Shown here in pieces: positions 48,830-55,709 of a stretch of 64,000 bases of DNA. Source of the stretch: CAUTUX01 sp963532875 (GTDB lineage: Bacteria; Bacillota; Clostridia; Christensenellales; CAG-917); contig CAUSLO010000001.1 of assembly GCA_963532875.1 (NCBI GenBank), positions 39,848 through 103,847 on the forward strand. The letters are read 5' to 3'. The position numbers and the translations under genes are program-made. Below the pieces are notes generated by a model. The model did not search any database. It was not told where the DNA came from and was given only the letters and a program-made list of their open reading frames with translations. Every line of letters begins with the position of its first letter. Position 1 is the stretch's first letter.

Positions 48830-49526
48830 TTGTATAAGGACTTTTGGCCTTGATAGAGCAGCAATTCAAAAGTTGATGAAAGGTTTGGCAACAACAAGCG
48901 AAAAGATTTCTGTTAGCAATTTAGATGCAAAGATTACCTTTGATACAAAAACATCAATAGCAGTATCGGAAGTATATCAGCATTTTGAAGACTATATGTA
49001 TGCAGTTGGCGACGAGACTTTAGAGACCTTTCTATTCAAGTTATTAAAGATGAATAACAAGATGGTAGCCACGGCAGAAAGCATCACTGGTGGAGCAATT
49101 GCAACGGCTATCACGCATCAAGCAGGAGCATCTGAATACTTTTACGAGGGAATAGTCTGTTACAATCCACAATCGAAAATAGAGCGTCTAGGGGTTAATC
49201 CAGAGACAATAGAAAAGCATACCATCGTATCAAAAGAAGTGGCATATGAAATGGCTAAAGGGTTATGTGTGCATGAAGACATATTAGCGATATCAACAAC
49301 AGGTGTTGCAGGACCAGGAACGTTAGAGGATAACCCAATAGGGAAAGTATGCATAGGCGTAGGGTCAAATGATTTTGTAGTTAGTTTTGAAAGACACTTT
49401 AATGGCGACCGTGATGAAATTATCGCAAAGGCAAGAAATGCTGGGTTGTTCTATGCTATAAGATATCTAAGAAGTGATTTGATAAAATTGATGGATACGG
49501 TAGGCGAATACGCAAAAGAGGAATAA
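48822..49526 (+). CDS. cinA: CinA-family nicotinamide-nucleotide amidase, N-terminally short form
   Basis: A 234-residue protein. Residues of about 75-225 are the PncC/CinA C-terminal amidase domain, with the nucleophile in TAESITGG (S87), conserved GVAGPG (161-166) and IGKVCIGV. This domain deamidates nicotinamide mononucleotide to nicotinic acid mononucleotide for NAD recycling. Residues of about 1-70 (RTFGLDRAAIQKLM onwards) match the KH-like connector of full-length CinA, so only the N-terminal MoCF/COG1058 domain of about 170 residues is missing. The gene overlaps pgsA by ATGACTAA, so the short form has a real start and is not a sequencing break. Confidence 0.88.
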   Translation: MTNCIRTFGLDRAAIQKLMKGLATTSEKISVSNLDAKITFDTKTSIAVSEVYQHFEDYMYAVGDETLETFLFKLLKMNNKMVATAESITGGAIATAITHQAGASEYFYEGIVCYNPQSKIERLGVNPETIEKHTIVSKEVAYEMAKGLCVHEDILAISTTGVAGPGTLEDNPIGKVCIGVGSNDFVVSFERHFNGDRDEIIAKARNAGLFYAIRYLRSDLIKLMDTVGEYAKEE

Positions 49527-49551
49527 AAGCCTTTTCAAGTATTTAAATAAA

Positions 49552-49580
49552 TTGCATTAATGCGTTTATTTTGATATATT
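49552..49580 (+). promoter_or_regulatory. Promoter of the two tRNA genes
   Basis: TTGCAT (49552-49557), a 17-nt spacer and TATATT (49575-49580), 13 nt upstream of the first tRNA. The -35 box is imperfect, but spacing and position fit a tRNA promoter. Confidence 0.55.
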
Positions 49581-49592
49581 TTAAACATTCTT

Positions 49593-49667
49593 GCGGGAAT
49601 GACTCAGTGGTAGAGTGTCACCTTGCCAAGGTGAAAGTCGCGAGTTCGAATCTCGTTTCCCGCTCCA
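49593..49667 (+). tRNA. tRNA-Gly (anticodon GCC)
   Basis: A complete 75-nt cloverleaf. The acceptor arms GCGGGAA and TTCCCGC pair fully, the anticodon stem is TCACC/GGTGA with loop TTGCCAA, the T arm contains GTTCGAAT, and the 3' CCA is encoded. It is the first gene of a two-tRNA cluster. Confidence 0.97.
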
Positions 49668-49671
49668 AAAT

Positions 49672-49747
49672 GGGCTGTTAGCTCAGTTGGTAGAGCAACT
49701 GACTCTTAATCAGTGGGTCCAGGGTTCGAGTCCCTGACAGCCCACCA
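49672..49747 (+). tRNA. tRNA-Lys (anticodon CUU)
   Basis: A complete 76-nt cloverleaf. Acceptor GGGCTGT pairs with ACAGCCC, the anticodon stem is ACTGA/TCAGT with loop CTCTTAA, the T loop is GGTTCGAGTCC and CCA is encoded. It reads AAG codons and lies 4 nt after the glycine tRNA. No strong terminator follows, only a T-rich stretch. Confidence 0.97.
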
Positions 49748-49791
49748 TCTTTGGGAAATAATTCAATAAAATTTATTTTTTTACACATCTC

Positions 49792-49820
49792 TTGAATCGG
49801 CTTTTAAAGTCTGGTATTTT
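49792..49820 (+). promoter_or_regulatory. Promoter of the methyltransferase gene
   Basis: TTGAAT (49792-49797), a 17-nt spacer and TATTTT (49815-49820), about 33 nt before the ATG at 49854, which has its own GAGGT site. Confidence 0.5.
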
Positions 49821-49853
49821 TAGTTATATAAATTAAACTTATGTGAGGTTGAT

Positions 49854-50675
49854 ATGGACGATATTAGAGATTTAGGGACAGTTGAAAGTACACTTTTTGT
49901 ACCAATGATAGGGAGAATATACGCTAGTGAAGTATGCCCAGAAATTCTTTCTGATAAAAAAGCACTAGACCTTAAGGATAAATTGCCAAAAGATTTGTTG
50001 AAAGAGAATACTCAAAACCAATATACGTGTTTAGCCTCAGCATCACGTAGTGCAAATATGGATCGTTACATAAAGGACTTTTTAAAACGCAAACCAAACG
50101 GAGTAATTGTCCAATTAGGGGTTGGATTAGAAACAACCTATTATAGAAACGATAACGGAAAAACTAAGTGGTATGGGGTTGATTTAGATCACGTAATAAA
50201 ATATAGGAAATCTCTATTACCAGACGCAGAAAGAGAGACGTCAATAAGCGGTGATGCATTTGCTAAAGAATGGATAGAGAAGGTTCGATCAGAATCCAAA
50301 GATGCTCCAATTCTAGTAACAGCAAGTGGGTTATTTTATTACTTTGAAGAAGATAAGATAATTGAGTTGTTGAAAATGTTAATAGGATATGGCGACATAG
50401 AAGTTGTGTTTGATACAGTAAATGAAAAAGGCATGATGATGATGCGTAAGATGTGGCTGAAGAAAGTTGGGCACGAAGACGCAAAAATGTTTTTCTATGT
50501 TAATAATGCGAATGATCTAATTGCGAAGGTAGGGGAAAAAGTAAAGGTAATAGCCGAAGAACCATATTATAAAAACATAAAAAAGAAAGGATTGAAACTC
50601 TTCACAAAAATCGGAATGAAGATAAGCGACAAGCATAATATGGTAAAGATGATTCATTTGGGATTTAATCAATAG
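49854..50675 (+). CDS. LCM-family SAM-dependent O-methyltransferase
   Basis: A 273-residue class I methyltransferase of the leucine carboxyl methyltransferase (Ppm1/TcmP-like) family. SAM-binding motif I is at 86-98 (VQLGVGLETTYYR). The acidic ribose-binding strand is GVDLD (108-112), followed by SGDAF and ASGLFYYF. Members methylate carboxylates or hydroxyls of small molecules or proteins; some sit in polyketide clusters. There is no biosynthetic neighbour here, so the substrate is unknown. It has its own promoter and stands alone between the tRNAs and the toxin-antitoxin pair, which suggests accessory cargo. Confidence 0.85.
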   Translation: MDDIRDLGTVESTLFVPMIGRIYASEVCPEILSDKKALDLKDKLPKDLLKENTQNQYTCLASASRSANMDRYIKDFLKRKPNGVIVQLGVGLETTYYRNDNGKTKWYGVDLDHVIKYRKSLLPDAERETSISGDAFAKEWIEKVRSESKDAPILVTASGLFYYFEEDKIIELLKMLIGYGDIEVVFDTVNEKGMMMMRKMWLKKVGHEDAKMFFYVNNANDLIAKVGEKVKVIAEEPYYKNIKKKGLKLFTKIGMKISDKHNMVKMIHLGFNQ

Positions 50676-50800
50676 TATTAAATTTGCACCATTTAATGTT
50701 AAAAAATAACAGTTAGTGGAGCGTATACAGTATTACATAATTAAATATACTTGATTTGCTACAATTAATATTATAAAATCACATTAATTGGAGTAAATAC

Positions 50801-51397
50801 ATGATTGTTACTGTAGAAGATTTAAAAATTAAGTATGCCAACTATACCGATATTAACGGAAAGATTAAGAGAGAAATAGACAAAGGAGAAATAATCCCAT
50901 TAGTTCGTGGCTTGTATGAAACAGATAAAAACGTTTCTAGGTTATATCTTTCTAGTTATATTTATGGACCTTCATATATTTCATTTGATACTGCCTTAAG
51001 TTACTATGGGATGATTCCAGAGGCAGTATATATCTATACTTCAGCAACATTTAATAAGAGAAAGACGAAGAGGCATACCAACTTCTTCGGCACATTTCAA
51101 TATAGAGATATTCCTAAAGAGGCATATTCTTTTGGTATTAATACAAAAGAGGAGAATGGATACGTTTACTACATAGGAACAAGAGAGAAGGCACTATGCG
51201 ATAAGTTATACATAATGCCACCAGTAGACAATATTAGAGAGTTGAAAGAAATGTTATTTGAAGATTTAAGAATTGAACCTCAAACAATTAGTGAACTTAA
51301 CGGTGAGGATATAATTTTTTTTTCAGAAAAGTATCACTCAAAGAATTTAGACCTATTGTCTAAATTTATAAGGAGATGGCATGCAACAAATAATTAA
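50801..51397 (+). CDS. abiEi: AbiEi-like antitoxin of a type IV toxin-antitoxin pair
   Basis: A 198-residue protein with an N-terminal winged-helix region (about 1-45, containing KGEIIPLVRGLYET) and a C-terminal domain (YISFDTALSYYGMIPE, YIGTREKALCDKLY) typical of AbiEi/COG5340 antitoxins. These repress their own operon through the helix-turn-helix and counteract the partner nucleotidyltransferase. GGAG before the ATG sets the start. The 3' end overlaps the toxin gene by 17 nt. The upstream 125 bases are AT-rich with a loose inverted repeat (AGTAT near 50729 and ATACT near 50747) that could be an operator; this is weak. Confidence 0.85.
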   Translation: MIVTVEDLKIKYANYTDINGKIKREIDKGEIIPLVRGLYETDKNVSRLYLSSYIYGPSYISFDTALSYYGMIPEAVYIYTSATFNKRKTKRHTNFFGTFQYRDIPKEAYSFGINTKEENGYVYYIGTREKALCDKLYIMPPVDNIRELKEMLFEDLRIEPQTISELNGEDIIFFSEKYHSKNLDLLSKFIRRWHATNN

Positions 51398-52250
51398 GCA
51401 GATGTTAGACAAGTACGAAACGGAAAGTCCAGAAGAGAAGATAAATGCCTTAAAGGAAGTTATTCAAGAGGCAGTTTTGGCAGGTCTTGCACGTGGAGGG
51501 TTTTTCAAGTATGCAGCATTCTACGGAGGAACGGCTCTCAGAATATTTTATGGCTTAGATAGGTTCTCTGAAGATTTAGACTTTTCATTAATTAAGCAAG
51601 ATGGGGATTTTAATATTGGTAAATATTTTTCCGTGCTTGAACAAGAGTTAGAATCGTTGGGGTTAAAATTTTCAATTGAAGAAAAGATGAAGAGTGTAGA
51701 TTCTGTAATTAAGTCTGCATTTATTAAAGGTGGAACGAAGGAAAATATCCTTACATTCTATCCAGACAATAAACAACTTGAATATTTCCATAGTAGAGAA
51801 CTAATAAAGATCAAATTTGAAATTGATACAAATCCGCCACTATATGCCAATTATGAGATGAAATATAAGACCATGCCATCTAACTACCAAGTGCGACTTT
51901 ATGATGCACCATCGTTATTTGCAGGCAAATTGCATGCGTTGATATGTAGAGCATGGAAGAACCGAATTAAGGGACGAGATTTATATGACTATATATTTTA
52001 TATCAGTAGGGGAATAAAGGTTAATTTGTTACATCTGCAAGCGAGAATGATTGTTTCGGGATATATGCCATATGAGAGCAAATTAACAATTGAGATACTA
52101 AAAGAAATTTTAATTGATAAGTTCAGCCAAATTGATTTCAATTTAGCAAAAAAAGACGTAATTCCATTTGTTAAGAATCAGAATGGACTAGATATTTGGT
52201 GTAAGGATTTCTTTATTTCAACAGTGGAGGATGTCAAAGCGAGTAACTGA
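51381..52250 (+). CDS. abiEii: AbiEii-like nucleotidyltransferase toxin
   Basis: A 289-residue protein of the AbiEii/AbiGii family. The nucleotidyltransferase signature is YGGTALRIFYGLDRFSEDLD, with the metal-binding pair D65 and D67. Downstream are KIKFEIDTNPP (third acidic motif) and the Lys/Asp motif around LFAGKLHALICR and GRDLYD. In characterised relatives the toxin adds nucleotides to tRNA or another target and stops growth, giving phage defence or plasmid stability. The gene starts inside the antitoxin gene with AAGGAG as ribosome binding site, so the pair is coupled. All key residues seem intact, so the toxin is probably functional. Confidence 0.88.
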   Translation: MQQIIKQMLDKYETESPEEKINALKEVIQEAVLAGLARGGFFKYAAFYGGTALRIFYGLDRFSEDLDFSLIKQDGDFNIGKYFSVLEQELESLGLKFSIEEKMKSVDSVIKSAFIKGGTKENILTFYPDNKQLEYFHSRELIKIKFEIDTNPPLYANYEMKYKTMPSNYQVRLYDAPSLFAGKLHALICRAWKNRIKGRDLYDYIFYISRGIKVNLLHLQARMIVSGYMPYESKLTIEILKEILIDKFSQIDFNLAKKDVIPFVKNQNGLDIWCKDFFISTVEDVKASN

Positions 52251-52398
52251 AAAATTTGCGTGTCAAAAACCTAAAGATTTCCTTAATTTTCTAAACAAAA
52301 TTCATATAAATTATAAATGCAATTCTAGCAATCGAACGGATTAGATTGTCAGATAAATGATTGCATGGTGGAAAAAGAATTTTTTTAAGACTTATTTA

Positions 52399-52427
52399 TT
52401 GACTAAAAATGGTTAATGGTATATATT
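52399..52427 (+). promoter_or_regulatory. Promoter of the amaP-like gene
   Basis: TTGACT (52399-52404), a 17-nt spacer and TATATT (52422-52427). The leader of about 50 nt ends in a GAGGTG site. Nothing else was recognised in the 232 bases between abiEii and this gene. Confidence 0.7.
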
Positions 52428-52482
52428 TCTACTATCTTTTGCACGACGTTCATTTCCGAAATAAATACAAGTGAGGTGTGTT

Positions 52483-53190
52483 ATGAAAAAAACACTTACA
52501 AGAATTTTAGGGGCTTCAGTTTCAATTGTCGCTTCGCTTCTAATTATCATCTTGGTAATTACAGCATTTGGCGGAATTAAAGTTGAAGATATACAAAAGG
52601 GACTTGGTAAAGGACTAATTATTGCTTTGTCAGTTATTTTCTTAGCGTTAATGATAGTTTTCTTTGCGTTATTGTTCTCAAGTGATGATGTAATTAAAGA
52701 AATCATTATTAAGAGCGAACATAAAGGCTCTGTATACGCAACAATGTCAGTAATCCGTAAAACAGTTAAAAAAGCAACTGCAGAGATGGAAGGCATTAAG
52801 ACAGGAAAGGTTAATGTAATCAGTACTGAGTTTGGTGTAAGACTTATAGTAAACGTAAAAGTTGTTGACCAAGATGCTGAAATAGCAGCAGCGAGAGTAA
52901 GACTTGCTTTAGAAGATGAATTTAAAGGTAGTTTAGGATATACATTCAATTCAATTGAAGTTAGAATCAAAAGCCTACAATCTCAATATGCTGTAAATAA
53001 TGAAGAAATCGCAAAAAAAGCCGATAAAGAAATAAAGGAAGCAAGAAAAGCAAAGGCTGAAGAAGAAAAGAATTCAATAAATGCAGAAAACGTTGCTAGA
53101 GAAATTAACAGAAAAGAACAAGAGGAAAAGAAAGCAGAACAGATGGTAGAAGAAGAAGTTAAGGAAACTAGCGAAGCAACAGCAGAATAA
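52483..53190 (+). CDS. amaP: AmaP-like membrane protein with Asp23-type domain
   Basis: A 235-residue protein. Two membrane helices form a hairpin (about 8-30 and 44-65). A cytoplasmic Asp23/DUF322-like alpha/beta domain follows (about 70-170; TEFGVRLIVNVKVVDQDAEI). The tail (about 180-235) is charged, Lys/Glu-rich and probably disordered or coiled. In Bacillota, AmaP anchors the abundant protein Asp23 to the membrane and is linked to envelope stress and cell-wall homeostasis. No separate asp23 gene is adjacent. GAGGTG before ATG 52483 sets the start. Confidence 0.82.
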   Translation: MKKTLTRILGASVSIVASLLIIILVITAFGGIKVEDIQKGLGKGLIIALSVIFLALMIVFFALLFSSDDVIKEIIIKSEHKGSVYATMSVIRKTVKKATAEMEGIKTGKVNVISTEFGVRLIVNVKVVDQDAEIAAARVRLALEDEFKGSLGYTFNSIEVRIKSLQSQYAVNNEEIAKKADKEIKEARKAKAEEEKNSINAENVAREINRKEQEEKKAEQMVEEEVKETSEATAE

Positions 53191-53224
53191 TTTCAGATTC
53201 TAATATTTATCTAAGGAGTAGCAA

Positions 53225-53701
53225 ATGAGTATAGGTCAGAACTATATGACCAGAGATGGTTATGAAAAATTACAGAACCGTTTGCACATGTTAAAGACGG
53301 TTAAGAGGCAAGAAGTTATAGAACACATCAAGATTGCAAGAGATTTTGGTGATTTATCAGAAAATGCTGAATATGATGCAGCAAAAGAAGAACAAGCAAA
53401 AGTAGAGACAGAAATAAAAGAACTTGAATATCAAATCGAAAATGCAGAAATTAAAAGGGCAACCAAAAATGGTAAAGTAGGATTTGCAAGTAAAGTAACA
53501 GTCCTATTTGAAGACGATTTTGGTAGCGATGAAACTGAATATCAAATAGTTGGTAAATATGAGGCTGATTTAAAAGAAAACAAAATTAGTTTTGAATCAG
53601 CATTATCTCAAGCATTAATAGATAAAGAATGCGGAGATGAAGTAGAAGTACATTTAGATAACGGTTCAACAGTTAATTATAAAATATTGGCAATAAAATA
53701 A
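53225..53701 (+). CDS. greA: Transcription elongation factor GreA
   Basis: A 158-residue factor that enters the RNA polymerase secondary channel and stimulates cleavage of backtracked RNA. The N-terminal coiled coil carries the acidic tip motif DLSENAEYDAAKEEQ, and the C-terminal FKBP-like domain is complete. AAGGAG precedes the start. The lysS gene begins 1 nt after its stop; greA-lysS is a common Bacillota pair. Confidence 0.96.
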   Translation: MSIGQNYMTRDGYEKLQNRLHMLKTVKRQEVIEHIKIARDFGDLSENAEYDAAKEEQAKVETEIKELEYQIENAEIKRATKNGKVGFASKVTVLFEDDFGSDETEYQIVGKYEADLKENKISFESALSQALIDKECGDEVEVHLDNGSTVNYKILAIK

Positions 53702-53702
53702 G

Positions 53703-55187
53703 ATGGAAGAAAATAATCAACAAGTTGTAAAAGAAGTAGACATTAACGAAGTTAGAAAAGTAAGAGAAGAAAAACTTGCTAACCTAAAAGAGAGTGGAAA
53801 TAACCCATTTGAAATTGTCTCATATAATCAAACGGCATCAGCAGAAGATATTATCAACAATTATGACAAATATGCTGATAAACAAGTAAGTATCGCTGGA
53901 AGACTAATTTCAAAGAGAATCATGGGCAAGGCTAGTTTTGGTCATGTACTAGATTCTGGTATAAAAATTCAAGGATACTTCAGCAGAGATTCAATTGGTG
54001 AGGAAGGATATTCTGCATTTAAGAAACTTGATATTGGCGACATAGTTGGAGTTGAAGGGAAAGTATTTAAAACAAAAACTGAAGAAATATCAATTCATGT
54101 TGATAAGGTAGTTCTTTTATCTAAATCACTTTTACCTTTGCCAGAGAAATTCCATGGGTTAAAAGATCCAGAATTAAGATATAGACAAAGATACGTAGAT
54201 TTAATTGTTAATGAAAACGTTAGAGATACTTTCATTAAAAGAACAAAAATTGTATCAGCAATTAGAGAATTCTTAGATAGTAAAGGATTCCTAGAGGTAG
54301 AAACCCCAGTATTGAATACGCTTGCTGGTGGTGCAAATGCAAGACCTTTCATTACTCATCACAATACATTAGACATAAGTATGTACTTGAGAATAGCAAC
54401 AGAACTATACCTTAAACGTTTAATAGTAGGTGGGTTCAATAGAGTATATGAAATAGGAAGAATATTTAGAAATGAAGGGATGGATCCTAAACACAATCCA
54501 GAGTTCACGACCATAGAGTTATATCAAGCATATGCAGATTATAAGGACATGATGCAGATTACAGAAGAATTAATCCAACATTGTGCCATGAAAGCATGCG
54601 GAACATTAGATTTAATGTATCAAGGTAAAAAGTTATCATTAAAAGGCCCTTGGACAAGATTAACAATGCAAGATGCAGTTAAGAAATATGTTGGAATTGA
54701 TTTCTCAAAGCCAATGACAACTATATTAAAAGAGTGTAACAAAAAAGGATTAGAACTAGAAAGGGATACAACTTGGGGCAATGCCTTATATAAAGTCTTT
54801 GATTGCTTTGTAGAGGAAAATCTATACGAGCCAACCTTTATAACTGACTACCCAGTTGAGGTTAGTCCTTTAGCAAAGAAGAAACCATCAGACGAAAGAT
54901 TAACTGAAAGATTTGAGTTATTTATAACAGGCAAAGAATTAGCAAATGCATTTTCAGAACTTAACGATCCACAAGATCAAAGAAAAAGATTTGAAGCACA
55001 AATGTTGGCAAAAGAAAAAGGTGACGAGGAAGCACAACCATATGATGAAGATTTCTGTACAGCACTTGAATATGGTATGCCACCAACTGGAGGAATGGGC
55101 TTAGGTGTAGATAGATTAGTTATGTTATTAACTGATCAATTTACAATTAGAGAAGTCTTACTTTTCCCAACAATGAGACCACTGTAA
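53703..55187 (+). CDS. lysS: Lysyl-tRNA synthetase, class II
   Basis: A 494-residue class IIb synthetase. The N-terminal OB-fold anticodon domain (about 60-145; VSIAGRLISKRIMGKASF) is followed by the catalytic domain with motif 2 FRNEGMDPKHNPEFTTIE and motif 3 GLGVDRLVMLL near the C-terminus. Its substrate tRNA-Lys(CUU) is encoded about 4 kb upstream. It is translated directly after greA with a 1-nt gap and no clear ribosome binding site of its own, implying coupling. Confidence 0.96.
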   Translation: MEENNQQVVKEVDINEVRKVREEKLANLKESGNNPFEIVSYNQTASAEDIINNYDKYADKQVSIAGRLISKRIMGKASFGHVLDSGIKIQGYFSRDSIGEEGYSAFKKLDIGDIVGVEGKVFKTKTEEISIHVDKVVLLSKSLLPLPEKFHGLKDPELRYRQRYVDLIVNENVRDTFIKRTKIVSAIREFLDSKGFLEVETPVLNTLAGGANARPFITHHNTLDISMYLRIATELYLKRLIVGGFNRVYEIGRIFRNEGMDPKHNPEFTTIELYQAYADYKDMMQITEELIQHCAMKACGTLDLMYQGKKLSLKGPWTRLTMQDAVKKYVGIDFSKPMTTILKECNKKGLELERDTTWGNALYKVFDCFVEENLYEPTFITDYPVEVSPLAKKKPSDERLTERFELFITGKELANAFSELNDPQDQRKRFEAQMLAKEKGDEEAQPYDEDFCTALEYGMPPTGGMGLGVDRLVMLLTDQFTIREVLLFPTMRPL

Positions 55188-55294
55188 ATTAATCAAAAAT
55201 ATTTAAACGAGATCACGTCATAAACAAATTATTTTGATAAAAATTTTTCGTATATGAGAAATTTACGAATTAGTTGCTTTAGAGATTTTTAATA

Positions 55295-55311
55295 TTTTCG
55301 GTGCACATATA
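55295..55311 (+). repeat. 17-nt direct repeat, copy 1
   Basis: TTTTCGGTGCACATATA, containing the palindrome GTGCAC. An identical copy lies 311 bases downstream. Confidence 0.85.
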
Positions 55312-55408
55312 ATTATACAAACAATTACGCAAAATTCCCTTAAAAACGTCCAAAGGATCAAAAGCAATATATACTTTGACAATATTTGCTTAAAATCACA
55401 TATCTTAG

Positions 55409-55452
55409 TTATCAACAAAGTTTTCCACAGAAAAAGGCTCAATTGTGGATAA
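55409..55452 (+). promoter_or_regulatory. Cluster of DnaA-box-like sites
   Basis: Within 44 bases there are TTATCAACA (55409-55417, near match), TTTTCCACA (55421-55429, fits TTWTNCACA) and, on the minus strand, a perfect TTATCCACA (55444-55452). Chance occurrence of a perfect box is not rare in AT-rich DNA; three close together is less so. DnaA binding is inferred. Confidence 0.5.
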
Positions 55453-55605
55453 CTTCGTGCATAAGTAGATAACTATTGTATATTTGTATTATTTTTGTAT
55501 ATTTGAAAAAGTGCTAAAAACTGCTTGACTTTGCAAAAATAGGCGTTCAATAAAGTACACCCAAAGTGAAAAAATTTTGAAAGTCAGCACGCTATATAAA
55601 ATAAT

Positions 55606-55622
55606 TTTTCGGTGCACATATA
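55606..55622 (+). repeat. 17-nt direct repeat, copy 2
   Basis: TTTTCGGTGCACATATA, identical to the copy at 55295. It lies 27 bases upstream of the gltX -35 box, so it could be a binding site for a regulator of gltX. Confidence 0.85.
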
Positions 55623-55648
55623 TTCAAATAAAATTTAAACTGTCATCA

Positions 55649-55677
55649 TTGAAAAAGTCCCATATTATATATATAAT
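55649..55677 (+). promoter_or_regulatory. Promoter of gltX, with a DnaA-box-like site at the transcription start
   Basis: TTGAAA (55649-55654), a 17-nt spacer and TATAAT (55672-55677). Transcription should start near 55684. TTATTCACA (55687-55695), a match to TTWTNCACA, overlaps the first transcribed bases. Confidence 0.75.
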
Positions 55678-55709
55678 TATTAACAGTTATTCACATTAGG
55701 AGTATGAAG

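Larger units (their letters stand above)
55188..55709 (+). other. 522-base non-coding region between lysS and gltX
   Basis: No credible gene is present. The sequence is very AT-rich. It holds a cluster of DnaA-box-like 9-mers, a pair of 17-nt direct repeats that bracket the cluster, a possible isolated -35-like TTGACT at 55525 without a good -10, and the gltX promoter and leader. No terminator hairpin was recognised after lysS. It is the longest gene-free stretch of the window. Confidence 0.8.

Noticed and set aside
49672..52482. Integrated element with attachment sites at the tRNA-Lys gene
   Set aside because: No integrase gene and no second copy of the tRNA 3' end (CCCTGACAGCCCACCA) was seen downstream.
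52413..52970. A 185-codon open frame on the minus strand opposite amaP
   Set aside because: It is antisense to a clear AmaP-type protein, runs through that gene's promoter and leader, and shows no family features.
55188..55709. Chromosomal replication origin
   Set aside because: There are DnaA-box-like sites and high AT content, but no dnaA, dnaN, rpmH or gyrase genes nearby and no switch in gene direction. Kept only as a DnaA-binding candidate.
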